Both the position numbers and the translations under genes were made by a program. 64,000 nt of DNA. It comes from Paenibacillus dendrobii. Its GTDB lineage: Bacteria > Bacillota > Bacilli > Paenibacillales > Paenibacillaceae. The stretch covers positions 496,001-560,000 of the forward strand of contig NZ_WUBI01000004.1 of NCBI RefSeq assembly GCF_009807035.1. The letters run 5' to 3'. The number at the start of each line of letters is the position of its first letter. Within the stretch, counting starts at the first letter, position 1. Positions 51,108 through 59,146 of the stretch are shown here, piece after piece. Below the pieces are notes generated by a model, which worked only from the letters and a program-made list of their open reading frames with translations, did not search any database and had not been told where the DNA came from.

Positions 51108-53168
51108 GTGCGGCTGGCAGTTTATGGCCTGTGGAACGGGAGAAGTTGGACGATTAAACGATCGCTGGATATGAGGGTAGACGTGCTGTGGTGGGTCCGG
51201 AACAGAGAAAAGCTCGGCAGGTCTGGGAAAATGGTATTTCCGTCTGACGCAATAGCGTTCAGTCATGCACTTGAAATCGGGGAAACATTTGCGGAGCAGG
51301 CGGGCATGGGGAACTGGAGTTTGGATGAGTGGCATGCTTGGGTCATAGAGCTGTTGGGGGAAGCGAGCGTAGGGGCTGGGAAGAAGCGGAAGGCAGAGGT
51401 ACCAGGGCGTGTGGATCTTTCATTTGGAGCGGGCGCTGCATCCTTGGGAGATTCCATATCGAACCAAAATGGGTTTGCAGGATGGATATGGAATCTGCAT
51501 GAAGCGGCTCCGGACGACGTGCACCGGCTGCTCGCCGAGCCAGCGGGAGCAGGCCGGATGGATGCAGCTCTTCATACGGCAGGCGGCATGGCTGAGCTGG
51601 ATGGACAAGCCGTGCTGCTAAATCAACTGCTGCAGGGGCGATCACTGCTTGCTTCGGAAGTGGACGCGCTGCTGGAGGAGATGGCGCCCTGGCTTGCGGG
51701 CGCCTGGTTCAGTGCTGCGCAGCTGGCCAGCCTGCAGGGCCGGCTGGCGCTTGACGCGGGCGTGGCGGCGGATGCCCGCCCGGGGGAGCGCGGCCCGCTT
51801 CGCTTGGGCCGCCAAGGGCTACCCCGCTGCCGGCGCTGCGGCAGCGAAGCCACCGGCCGCACGGCATGCGCCGCGTGCGGCCGCGCGGACTGCGCCTACT
51901 GCGAGGCATGCCTCGCGCTCGGGCGCAGCCGCGCCTGCTCGCTGCTGCTGCGCACAGCAGCGGGAGGGCACCCGGCCGTGCGTGCCGCGGCCGGGCAATC
52001 CACCGCCGCGGTGCGCGGGCGGTGGGGGCTTAGCGCAGCGCAGGGCGATGCCGCCTGCGCTGCACTGGGTTTCCTGGCGGAGCCGCCCCGCAGGGGCTCC
52101 GCCGAGAGGAGCGGCCGCAAGTGGTGGCCGCTCGCTGTACACGCCGGGCACATTCAGCCCGTCGGCAAACCCTTCGCGCCCTCCCGCTTTCTCCTTTGGG
52201 CCGTGACGGGCGCGGGCAAAACCGAGATGATCTTCCCCCTGCTAAGCTCGATTCTCGAACAAGGCGGCCGCGTGCTGGTGGCCACGCCCCGCCGGGATGT
52301 GGTGTTGGAACTGGCCCCGCGGCTTGCGAAAGCTTTCAGTGATACGAGGATTGTCACGTTATACGGCGGTAGTACGGAGCGATGGCAGGCAGGGGAACTC
52401 ACGCTGGCAACAACGCACCAGCTCATGCGTTTTTACCAGGCTTTTGATCTAGTCGTCATCGATGAGCTGGACGCTTTTCCCTACCACAATGACCCCATGT
52501 TGGCATTTGCTGCACAGAACGCTTGCAAGCCGGATGGGAAGTTTGTCTACTTGTCAGCTACGCCGCCCCGGCCGCTGCAACGGGAGGCCGTGCGTGGAAC
52601 GCTGCAGCATGCCAAGGTGCCGGTCCGCTTTCACGGCCATCCGCTGCCGGTGCCGAAGCGAATTAGCGTAAAGAGCATCGAACAGTGCCTCCGGCAGCCC
52701 CTACTTTTAAAGCGACTCACAGAAGTTCTTAGGCAATCGCTAGAGCGGGATGCCCAGGTTTTTCTGTTTGTGTCGCGTATTCGTCACATCGACCCGCTCG
52801 TTCGCATTCTCTGCCGTACTTTTGATGGCTACCGTATTGAAGGTACTTCATCAGAGGACCCACTTCGCGCAGCGAAAGTCGTAAGCTTCCGAGAGCGGGA
52901 GATCCGGCTGCTGGTGACGACGACCATTTTAGAGCGGGGAGTCACGGTTCCGCGCAGCGATGTTTTTATAGCAGATGCAGACAGCGGGCTTTTTGATGAG
53001 GCGTCTTTGGTCCAGATGGCCGGCAGGGCCGGGCGTTCCTCTGAAGATCCGGCGGGAAGGGTGATCTTTGCTTCTCCGCAATGGACGATATCGCAGAAAA
53101 GGGCGGTCCAACAGATTGTAGGCATGAACCGGATTGCCAGGAAGAATGGATATTTGAAAGAGCTGTAG
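51108..53168 (+). CDS. comFA: Competence DNA translocase ComFA (DEAD/DEAH helicase)
   Basis: ComFA (686 residues) is the cytosolic ATPase that helps pull single-stranded DNA through ComEC. A four-Cys zinc module (CRRCG...CAACG...C...C, about 241-268) precedes the helicase core: Walker A AVTGAGKTE (about 364), VVIDELDAFPY (about 450), LSATPP (about 482), and motif VI QMAGRAGRSS (about 634). The N-terminal 230 residues are longer than in B. subtilis ComFA (463 residues in all). Between about 51650 and 52180 the DNA is extremely GC-rich, coding Ala/Arg/Gly-rich sequence around the zinc module. The start is GTG 8 bases after AAAGGAG. comFB is absent downstream. Confidence 0.9.
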   Translation: MRLAVYGLWNGRSWTIKRSLDMRVDVLWWVRNREKLGRSGKMVFPSDAIAFSHALEIGETFAEQAGMGNWSLDEWHAWVIELLGEASVGAGKKRKAEVPGRVDLSFGAGAASLGDSISNQNGFAGWIWNLHEAAPDDVHRLLAEPAGAGRMDAALHTAGGMAELDGQAVLLNQLLQGRSLLASEVDALLEEMAPWLAGAWFSAAQLASLQGRLALDAGVAADARPGERGPLRLGRQGLPRCRRCGSEATGRTACAACGRADCAYCEACLALGRSRACSLLLRTAAGGHPAVRAAAGQSTAAVRGRWGLSAAQGDAACAALGFLAEPPRRGSAERSGRKWWPLAVHAGHIQPVGKPFAPSRFLLWAVTGAGKTEMIFPLLSSILEQGGRVLVATPRRDVVLELAPRLAKAFSDTRIVTLYGGSTERWQAGELTLATTHQLMRFYQAFDLVVIDELDAFPYHNDPMLAFAAQNACKPDGKFVYLSATPPRPLQREAVRGTLQHAKVPVRFHGHPLPVPKRISVKSIEQCLRQPLLLKRLTEVLRQSLERDAQVFLFVSRIRHIDPLVRILCRTFDGYRIEGTSSEDPLRAAKVVSFREREIRLLVTTTILERGVTVPRSDVFIADADSGLFDEASLVQMAGRAGRSSEDPAGRVIFASPQWTISQKRAVQQIVGMNRIARKNGYLKEL

Positions 53169-53286
53169 TTTTAAAAATTACAAATTTGGACCATACCTCA
53201 CCGTATTCGAAATCTCACGGGTTCGTTTTATTTAACTCTTTGTATTTTGTCGATAACATCGAAATCAACCGACAGGAGGTTACCTC

Positions 53287-54144
53287 GTGCACTCCCTTCG
53301 CTCCTCTATATCTTTTTTTGTTCGCGATCTGCTTGCACCTCCCGGAGACATTTGCCTCACATGCGGAAGCCGAAGCAGATTGACACGAGAATGGCCCGGT
53401 ATTTGCGAACGATGTGCTTCAGCCATTCCTTGGATCGACAGACCGCGTTGTCCCTATTGCGGCAGAGCATTTGGCTGTCCGGATTGTCTGCGGAGGGAGG
53501 CGCAGCACCGGTCTTTTGTGTTGAATCGCAGCGCCGTGCAGTACAATGAAACCATGAGAGAATGGCTGGCCCAATATAAGTATAGGGGACATGAGAGATA
53601 TGCCCCCTTATTGATCAAGATGATAAGCCGTGCTTTGATTCGGATGCAGCAGGAGATTTCTTTTCAGCTCAATCACCATCAAGCAGGTAGCAGAGAAATA
53701 TGGAAGCCGCATCTTGTAACCTTCGTTCCCGTCAGTAGGGAGCGCCTCACCGAACGCGGTTTTAACCAGGCTGAAGTACTCGCTGTAGGAATAGGGGAAT
53801 TGCATAAGCTGCCGGTCGTCCCTTTGCTGGTTCGGAGCGAGCATACGGGCAAACAAAGCTTTAAGACAAGGCAAGAACGTATTGATTCCATGAAGCATGC
53901 ATTTGATATCGAGCCGAGAGGCTTTGAGTATCTGCAACATACGGTTATTTCCAATCCCATCACTTCTACAAAAGCTGCGAAATATACTACACGAAGTATA
54001 GAGTGTCTGCGTATCCTGTTGATAGATGATATTTACACGACAGGCAGTACGATTAACACCTGCGCAGCGGTTATCCAAGGAGAAATGCAACGTTGCCCTG
54101 ATATAACTACAGAGGTGTATAGTTTGACATGGGCGCGCTCATAA
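53287..54144 (+). CDS. comFC: ComF family competence protein ComFC
   Basis: ComFC (285 residues) has an N-terminal zinc-ribbon-like Cys cluster (CLTCG, CERC, CPYCG, CPDC within residues 18-65) and a C-terminal phosphoribosyltransferase-type domain with the PRPP loop LLIDDIYTTGST (about 243-254). In other species ComFC/ComF binds ComFA and is needed for transformation. VPVSRERLTERGFNQAEVLA is the other family hallmark. The start is GTG behind AGGAGG. It is separated from comFA by 118 bases with no comFB between. Confidence 0.93.
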   Translation: MHSLRSSISFFVRDLLAPPGDICLTCGSRSRLTREWPGICERCASAIPWIDRPRCPYCGRAFGCPDCLRREAQHRSFVLNRSAVQYNETMREWLAQYKYRGHERYAPLLIKMISRALIRMQQEISFQLNHHQAGSREIWKPHLVTFVPVSRERLTERGFNQAEVLAVGIGELHKLPVVPLLVRSEHTGKQSFKTRQERIDSMKHAFDIEPRGFEYLQHTVISNPITSTKAAKYTTRSIECLRILLIDDIYTTGSTINTCAAVIQGEMQRCPDITTEVYSLTWARS

Positions 54145-54356
54145 CCGACAAATTTTGCTAAAAACATGCCGATTTCGTGAAAAGGGATGGACGAGGCAAC
54201 GTTGAATCATGTAAGCTATATATGTTTAGGATGGTTCAGGAATTTCTATACAGTTTCTTCTAGATATCAGTGAGAAGGAAACGTAGTTTTCCGTATAGAG
54301 TACATAGCATGAATCTTTCCGGAATTCACTTTGTAAAGAACGAAGGGGGCGTAATC

Positions 54357-54767
54357 GTGAATCTGGCAAACTGTCCTCGCTGCGGCAGATTGTTTGCGGC
54401 TAATTTTAAAGACATGTGCCCAAACTGCATCAAAGAAATTGAGCACGAATATGAAAAGTGTGTTCAATACCTGCGTGAGGAAAAGGGCGCAACGATTCAG
54501 GAGCTGTCGGAGGCTACCGAAGTTTCTATCAAGCAAATCACCCGATTCATCCGGGAAGGCCGGATCTCGGTGATGAATGCGCCGAATTTAATGTATCCCT
54601 GCGAAGTATGCGGAAACTTGATCCGTGATGGACATATGTGCGACTCTTGCCGCTCACGCCTGACCAAAGAACTGAATCAGGCCATGCATGAAGAGGCAAA
54701 TAAGGATTCAGGCACTAAAAAACAGGGCGATGCAACCTATCGGGCTGTCGATAAATTTCATAAATAA
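54357..54767 (+). CDS. yvyF: Flagellar operon protein YvyF (TIGR03826)
   Basis: YvyF (136 residues) starts with a zinc-binding segment NCPRCGRLF...CPNC (residues 4-24). It then has a MerR-like helix-turn-helix (TIQELSEATEVSIKQITRFIREGRI, in overlapping conserved parts) and a second Cys pair CEVCG...CDSC. It is a regulator-like protein of unknown mechanism that always precedes flgM in Bacilli. The GTG at 54357 is chosen because GAAGGGGGC lies about 8 bases upstream and the protein family starts with NLANCPRCG; an in-frame extension to 54270 has no ribosome site. Confidence 0.88.
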   Translation: MNLANCPRCGRLFAANFKDMCPNCIKEIEHEYEKCVQYLREEKGATIQELSEATEVSIKQITRFIREGRISVMNAPNLMYPCEVCGNLIRDGHMCDSCRSRLTKELNQAMHEEANKDSGTKKQGDATYRAVDKFHK

Positions 54768-54798
54768 CAGACTAGCGCACTAAAAACATATACAACTA

Positions 54799-54826
54799 TA
54801 AATAATGTTTCATTTATGACCGATAA
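54799..54826 (+). promoter_or_regulatory. Sigma-D promoter of flgM
   Basis: TAAA (54799-54802), 16 bases and ACCGATAA (54819-54826) match sigma-D with one base of extra spacing. The -10 doubles as the left arm of the terminator hairpin 54819-54852. Confidence 0.5.
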
Positions 54827-54852
54827 ACTTAGTAAAGATTATCGGTTTTTTA
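54819..54852 (+). terminator. Intrinsic terminator between yvyF and flgM
   Basis: ACCGATAA (54819-54826) pairs with TTATCGGT (54839-54846), followed by T residues. Transcripts started at the sigma-D promoter would lack the left arm and escape it. Confidence 0.7.
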
Positions 54853-54949
54853 CGTTGGTCTGGCGTGAAGCACCCGCCTGGATGCCATAATTATACGTAC
54901 CCAAGAAACGCTTGAGGCGTCCTTATATATTTGAAAGAAGGTGGAAGAT

Positions 54950-55234
54950 ATGAAAATTAATGATACCGGAAGAGTTGGTGGAGTTAACCCTTATCAACGG
55001 AATATGGAGACTCAGCGGCAGGAAGCGAAAAAGATGGAGCGCCGCAAGGATGAAGTATCCATTTCCTCGGAGGCGATCGAAATGCTGGAGGCTCAGGAGC
55101 GCAGCACCGACCCTGATCGAGTACAACGGATTCAAGACCTCAAACAGCAGGTATCCTCCGGCACCTATCATGTAGAAGCAGGAAAAATTGCCGAGAAGCT
55201 CATGCCGTATTTTAAGTCTTTTCCAAATAAGTAG
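54950..55234 (+). CDS. flgM: Anti-sigma factor FlgM
   Basis: FlgM (94 residues) binds and inhibits the flagellar sigma factor (sigma-D/sigma-28) until hook completion. The N-terminus KINDTGRVGGVNPYQRN is typical, the middle is highly charged and flexible, and the C-terminal sigma-binding part contains DRVQRIQDLKQQVSSGTYHVEAGKIAEKL, a classic FlgM pattern. The ATG at 54950 follows GAAGGTGG; the in-frame GTG at 54941 overlaps the ribosome site. It begins the flgM-flgN-flgK-flgL run. Confidence 0.93.
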   Translation: MKINDTGRVGGVNPYQRNMETQRQEAKKMERRKDEVSISSEAIEMLEAQERSTDPDRVQRIQDLKQQVSSGTYHVEAGKIAEKLMPYFKSFPNK

Positions 55235-55243
55235 GGGGCGCTT

Positions 55244-55744
55244 ATGCCATTACAACCATTAATAGAATCATTGGTCAGACTGAACGATGAGCATAAATCC
55301 ATGCTTAAGTTGGCGCAGGGCAAGAAAGATGCGGTTATGAACAATGATGTTGACAATTTAATTCAAATACTTAATCATGAATCGCGATTAATGAAAAGAA
55401 TTGATCAGCTTGAAAATGAAAGACAAGAACATTGCTATGCTTATATAAGAGAGAAAGGAATCAAGTCTCTATTAAATCTGAATTTAACGGAGTTATCACG
55501 ACTTGTTTTTGATCCTCAAGAAAAGCAGCAGTTAAAGGATATACAGTTGGAGCTCGCCAACACATTGCATGAATTGAAGCAATTAAACGATCTGAATCAG
55601 CAGTTGATTAGCCAGGCCTTGGCTTTCGTGGATTATTCTTTAGATCTTCTTGGTGCGTCTCCGGGTGATGAACCAACCTATGCGCATCCTGCTGGAAAGA
55701 CGAATAGTACAAATCGGGCTGGTCTATTCGATGCAAAGGCCTAA
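55244..55744 (+). CDS. flgN: Flagellar export chaperone FlgN
   Basis: FlgN (166 residues) is an all-helical cytoplasmic chaperone for the hook-filament junction proteins FlgK and FlgL, whose genes follow. The Leu/Gln/Glu/Asn-rich helical sequence, for example LNLTELSRLVFDPQEKQQL and HELKQLNDLNQQLISQAL, fits the FlgN bundle. The start ATG lies nine bases after flgM with GGGGGC upstream. Assignment rests on position, size and helical pattern, since the family is weakly conserved. Confidence 0.87.
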   Translation: MPLQPLIESLVRLNDEHKSMLKLAQGKKDAVMNNDVDNLIQILNHESRLMKRIDQLENERQEHCYAYIREKGIKSLLNLNLTELSRLVFDPQEKQQLKDIQLELANTLHELKQLNDLNQQLISQALAFVDYSLDLLGASPGDEPTYAHPAGKTNSTNRAGLFDAKA

Positions 55745-55767
55745 TTTAGAGATTCTGAGGAGGATAT

Positions 55768-57324
55768 ATGACTTCTACATTTCATTCAGTGGAAACTGCG
55801 AAACGAAGCCTGTTTACTCAAACAGCTGCATTAAATACTACTGGTCATAATATTGCTAACGCCAATACTGCGGGTTTTACACGCCAGCGGGTCAATATGG
55901 TGGCTTCAAAACCGATCGAAGCATACGGAATGACTCACTCAACAGTTCCGGGACAGCTCGGAACAGGCGTAGAGTTTTCATCCGTAGAGCGAATAAGAGA
56001 ATCTTTTTTGGATGAACAATATCGCAATGAAAACAAAGCTCTTGGCAATTGGAATATTCAATATGATACATTGGATAAACTTCAAACCATTATAAATGAG
56101 CCTTCTGATACAGGAATTAGCAGCTTAATAAATAATTTTTATAAGTCATGGTCTGATCTGAGTAAGGATCCAGAGAATGTCACGAACCGGAAGATTGTCA
56201 AGGAAACAACTCTTGCCCTAACTGATGCTTTGAATCATACAAGTAAGCAGCTGACGGACTTAAATAGTGATCTTACCAATAGCATTGATCTAAATGCCAG
56301 CAAGCTTAACTCCATGCTCTCTTCCATTTCAGATCTGAATAATCAAATAACACGTATTGAAAGCTCAGGTAGTGACAATGCCAATGATCTTCGAGATCAA
56401 AGAGACTTGCTGGTTGATCAATTATCTAGCTTAGTAAACGTAAAAGTAACCGAAATGCCTGATGGATACCAGGTTACGATGGGAAGCCAGGTTCTGGTGG
56501 AAGGCAGCATAGCGAATCAGGTAAGTTCGGAGACACTGCAACAAGCTTACGCAAGCGGCGATTTGAACAGCGGTGAAGTGTATGGCACGTTTGTTTCGAG
56601 AGATCGTTATGTTGCAGATTATCAAAAGCAATTGGATCAACTTGCTAATACACTTGTTAATGGTGACATTCAAATTACGATTCCTGCTGGCTCCGTTCTA
56701 CCTGAGGGGACAGTTTTAGATGGTAAAACCTATACTGGTGCAGGAAGAACCTTATCTTCAGATTTAACGGTTACTGTGAAAGGTATTAATGGTCTTCATA
56801 AGCTCGGTTATGGTTTAAATGAAGGGAAACCAGTGGCTGGTGGGGATTTCTTCTCTGCCAAAGGTGATGGTCCTGTTACAGCGGCCAATATTACATTGAA
56901 TCAAGCGATTATAGATAATCCGAGTTTGATTGCATCTTCAATGAGAACGATGGGAACCGATCCGAATGAACAAGTCGTAAAAGGGAACAACGGGCTGGCT
57001 ATTCTCATGTCCAATTTGAAAGATACGAAATTCGACTTTGGGGGTGGACTCACTGCACCAACTACGGTTGATGACTACTTTAAAGCTATTGTTGGTCAGG
57101 TGGGAGTGCAGGCCAATGAGGCCAAACGCCAAGCAGAGAATGCCCAGGTACTAACGACTCAGGTTGATCAAAGAAGACAGTCAGTAAGCGGAGTTTCCCT
57201 TGATGAAGAAATGTCCAATATGATCATGTTCCAGCATGCTTATTCTGCTGCCGCGAGGGTTATGACGACGTTCGATGAAATGCTTGATAAATTGATTAAC
57301 GGAACGGGCGTTGTTGGACGCTAA
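55768..57324 (+). CDS. flgK: Flagellar hook-associated protein 1
   Basis: FlgK (518 residues) is the first hook-filament junction protein. The N-terminal D0 segment SLFTQTAALNTTGHNIANANTAGFTRQRV and the C-terminal VSGVSLDEEMSNMIMFQHAYSAAARVMTTFDEMLDKLI, described here as conserved ends, form the export and coiled-coil parts. GAGGAGG precedes the ATG. It is exported by the flagellar type III system with FlgN as chaperone. Confidence 0.95.
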   Translation: MTSTFHSVETAKRSLFTQTAALNTTGHNIANANTAGFTRQRVNMVASKPIEAYGMTHSTVPGQLGTGVEFSSVERIRESFLDEQYRNENKALGNWNIQYDTLDKLQTIINEPSDTGISSLINNFYKSWSDLSKDPENVTNRKIVKETTLALTDALNHTSKQLTDLNSDLTNSIDLNASKLNSMLSSISDLNNQITRIESSGSDNANDLRDQRDLLVDQLSSLVNVKVTEMPDGYQVTMGSQVLVEGSIANQVSSETLQQAYASGDLNSGEVYGTFVSRDRYVADYQKQLDQLANTLVNGDIQITIPAGSVLPEGTVLDGKTYTGAGRTLSSDLTVTVKGINGLHKLGYGLNEGKPVAGGDFFSAKGDGPVTAANITLNQAIIDNPSLIASSMRTMGTDPNEQVVKGNNGLAILMSNLKDTKFDFGGGLTAPTTVDDYFKAIVGQVGVQANEAKRQAENAQVLTTQVDQRRQSVSGVSLDEEMSNMIMFQHAYSAAARVMTTFDEMLDKLINGTGVVGR

Positions 57325-57340
57325 CCTAGGGGGGTAAAAA

Positions 57341-58246
57341 ATGTCGTTACGTGTTACTTCTAATATGATGAGCACACAGCTGATGCATAATTTGAATCAT
57401 AATTTAAATGCTATGTCAGATCAGCAGAATCAGATGTCGACTGGCCGTAAACTGAATAAACCTTCAGATGATCCGGTGGGCGTCACTTATGCCCTTCGTT
57501 ACCGCTCCGAACTTTCATCCAATGACCAATATCAACGTAACGTTGATGCAGCTTTGGGATGGTTGGATACGACGGATTCGGTCATGTCACAATCGGAGGC
57601 TGTTATGAGCAGAATTAAAGCACTTACGGTTCAGGCAAGCACGGGAAGCAATCCTCAAACAGCCCTTGATAGTATCGAATCGGAGCTCCAACAATTGAAG
57701 CAGCAACTGGGGGAGCTTGGAAACACTCAGTACAACGGAAAATATATTTTCAATGGCCAAACTTATGACAAACAGCCTTATAACCTAGGAGATCCGACTT
57801 CTCTTGCTGGAACGGACACGGATACAAGTGGTGTAGAATATACCGTTGGTCAGGGTGTAACATTTCAGATTAATACGTCGGGAAATGAGTTTTTTGGCAG
57901 TAAGAGTGAGGATGACAACATATTTAATGTTATTGACAAGCTATCTACCGCTATGAAAAACGGTAAATATGATGATATTTCCAAAGAGGCAGCCAATATC
58001 GATTCAAGATTGCAGAAAATGGTTTCAGTACATGCTGAGGTCGGAGCTAGAACCAATCGAGTGGAGTTAATGCAAAATCGTTTGAGTGATGAGAATCTCA
58101 ATCTTACTAAGTTGCAATCCAAAACAGAAGATGCGGATATCGCTAAATTGACAATTCAATCTTCCGTGTCTGCTAATATTTATCAGGCATCTTTATCTGT
58201 AGGAGCGAAGATCATTTCCCCTACATTGGTTGATTTCATTCGATAG
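57341..58246 (+). CDS. flgL: Flagellar hook-associated protein 3
   Basis: FlgL (301 residues) is the second junction protein, flagellin-like in its ends. The N-terminal RVTSNMMSTQLMHNLNHN and STGRKLNKPSDDPVG, and the C-terminal LTKLQSKTEDADIAKLTIQ and YQASLSVGAKI, are diagnostic. GGGGGG precedes the ATG, 17 bases after flgK. A terminator follows. Confidence 0.95.
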   Translation: MSLRVTSNMMSTQLMHNLNHNLNAMSDQQNQMSTGRKLNKPSDDPVGVTYALRYRSELSSNDQYQRNVDAALGWLDTTDSVMSQSEAVMSRIKALTVQASTGSNPQTALDSIESELQQLKQQLGELGNTQYNGKYIFNGQTYDKQPYNLGDPTSLAGTDTDTSGVEYTVGQGVTFQINTSGNEFFGSKSEDDNIFNVIDKLSTAMKNGKYDDISKEAANIDSRLQKMVSVHAEVGARTNRVELMQNRLSDENLNLTKLQSKTEDADIAKLTIQSSVSANIYQASLSVGAKIISPTLVDFIR

Positions 58247-58272
58247 AAAACGGATAAAAAAGATATATAATG

Positions 58273-58307
58273 AAGCTATGAACAATATGCGTTCGTAGCT
58301 TTTTTAT
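58273..58307 (+). terminator. Intrinsic terminator between flgL and fliW
   Basis: AAGCTATGAAC (58273-58283) pairs with GTTCGTAGCTT (58291-58301) with one wobble pair, then six T. It separates the flgM-flgN-flgK-flgL unit from fliW-csrA. Confidence 0.85.
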
Positions 58308-58328
58308 TACAGGAGGAATTAAACATTT

Positions 58329-58772
58329 ATGCATGTTCCTAATATGGAGAATGAAGAAGTTCGAGTGAAAGAGGAAGTTTTTGAATTTAAAAATGGTATA
58401 CCAGGTTTTGAACAGTATAATCGATATATGATTCAATCCCATGACGAGTATTTTTCGATTCTGCAATCTGTTGAGAATGAGGGAGTTGCTTTTATTATTA
58501 CCAACCCCTTTATATTTTTTAATGAGTACGAATTTGAATTGTCAGATAATGACCAAGAGTTGCTTGGTATTACAAATATCAAAGATGTGGTTGTCCGTTC
58601 AATTGTTACTTGGGGGGATGACCCCACCAAGACCACAACCAATCTTATGGCTCCGATTATTCTAAACGTTCAAAATAAACGAGGCAGACAGGTTGTGCTG
58701 TATCCGACGCCATATAACTCTAAGCATCCGTTGTTAATACAGGATAGCGGCAAGAAGGGCGGAGAAGAATAA
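58329..58772 (+). CDS. fliW: Flagellar assembly factor FliW
   Basis: FliW (147 residues) binds flagellin in the cytoplasm and, when free, antagonises CsrA, so that flagellin level is sensed by partner switching. The family pattern is clear: FEFKNGIPGFEQYNRYMI, NPFIFFNEYEFELSDNDQELL, VVRSIVTWG and the C-terminal LMAPIILNVQNKRGRQVVL. AGGAGG precedes the ATG. The stop codon overlaps the csrA ATG by one base (TAATG), so FliW and CsrA are made in step. Confidence 0.95.
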   Translation: MHVPNMENEEVRVKEEVFEFKNGIPGFEQYNRYMIQSHDEYFSILQSVENEGVAFIITNPFIFFNEYEFELSDNDQELLGITNIKDVVVRSIVTWGDDPTKTTTNLMAPIILNVQNKRGRQVVLYPTPYNSKHPLLIQDSGKKGGEE

Positions 58773-59005
58773 TGCTTGTTCTTACAAGAAAAAAAGGCGA
58801 GGCTCTTGTGATATCGGAAAATATAGAGCTTACCATTTTAGGCATAGAAGGAGATACAGTGAAAATTGGCGTTAGTGCCCCTAGAGATATAGAAATTTAT
58901 CGGAAGGAAATTTACCTTTCTATTCAAGAAAGTAATTCTGAAGCAACGTCAGAACCTCAGGAATTACTCCGCAAGTTATCAGAATGGAAGGATTCCCATA
59001 AATAA
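58772..59005 (+). CDS. csrA: Carbon storage regulator CsrA
   Basis: CsrA (77 residues) is an RNA-binding dimer. It begins MLVLTRKKGEALVISENIELTIL (RNA-binding Arg6 in LTRKKGE) and includes VKIGVSAPRDIEIYRKEIY, the second RNA contact. It represses hag translation by binding GGA-loop hairpins; two such sites lie in the hag leader 100 bases downstream. Translation is coupled to fliW through the TAATG overlap. Confidence 0.96.
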   Translation: MLVLTRKKGEALVISENIELTILGIEGDTVKIGVSAPRDIEIYRKEIYLSIQESNSEATSEPQELLRKLSEWKDSHK

Positions 59006-59028
59006 TATAAAAAAAATATTTTCTCTAT

Positions 59029-59055
59029 TAACAAAATTTCCTCTACCACCGATAT
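59029..59055 (+). promoter_or_regulatory. Sigma-D promoter of hag
   Basis: TAAC (59029-59032), exactly 15 bases, and ACCGATAT (59048-59055). The same -10 and spacing are found before flhO. The transcript would begin near 59063. Confidence 0.7.
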
Positions 59056-59067
59056 AAATTATAGAGA

Positions 59068-59097
59068 GGTTTGAAACGGGCGGCCGACCTTCAAACC
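59068..59097 (+). promoter_or_regulatory. 5' hairpin of the hag leader
   Basis: GGTTTGAA (59068-59075) pairs perfectly with TTCAAACC (59090-59097). It lies near the 5' end of the predicted mRNA and may stabilise it. Confidence 0.5.
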
Positions 59098-59102
59098 GTT
59101 CA

Positions 59103-59116
59103 CCACAAGGATGTGG
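59103..59116 (+). promoter_or_regulatory. CsrA binding site BS1 in the hag leader
   Basis: CCACA-AGGA-TGTGG is a five-pair stem presenting AGGA in the loop. It matches the optimal CsrA target (RUACARGGAUGU) almost exactly. Confidence 0.8.
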
Positions 59117-59130
59117 GAACTTTACAATTC

Positions 59131-59138
59131 AGGGAGGA
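59131..59138 (+). promoter_or_regulatory. CsrA binding site BS2 overlapping the hag ribosome site
   Basis: AGGGAGGA is both the Shine-Dalgarno sequence of hag (spacing 8 to the ATG) and a CsrA GGA site, as in B. subtilis. A dimer bridging BS1 and BS2 would block ribosomes. Confidence 0.78.
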
Positions 59139-59146
59139 AATTAAAA

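Noticed and set aside
51650..52210. Long open frames on both strands within comFA
   Set aside because: High GC removes stop codons in all frames; only the + frame carrying the zinc and helicase motifs is supported.
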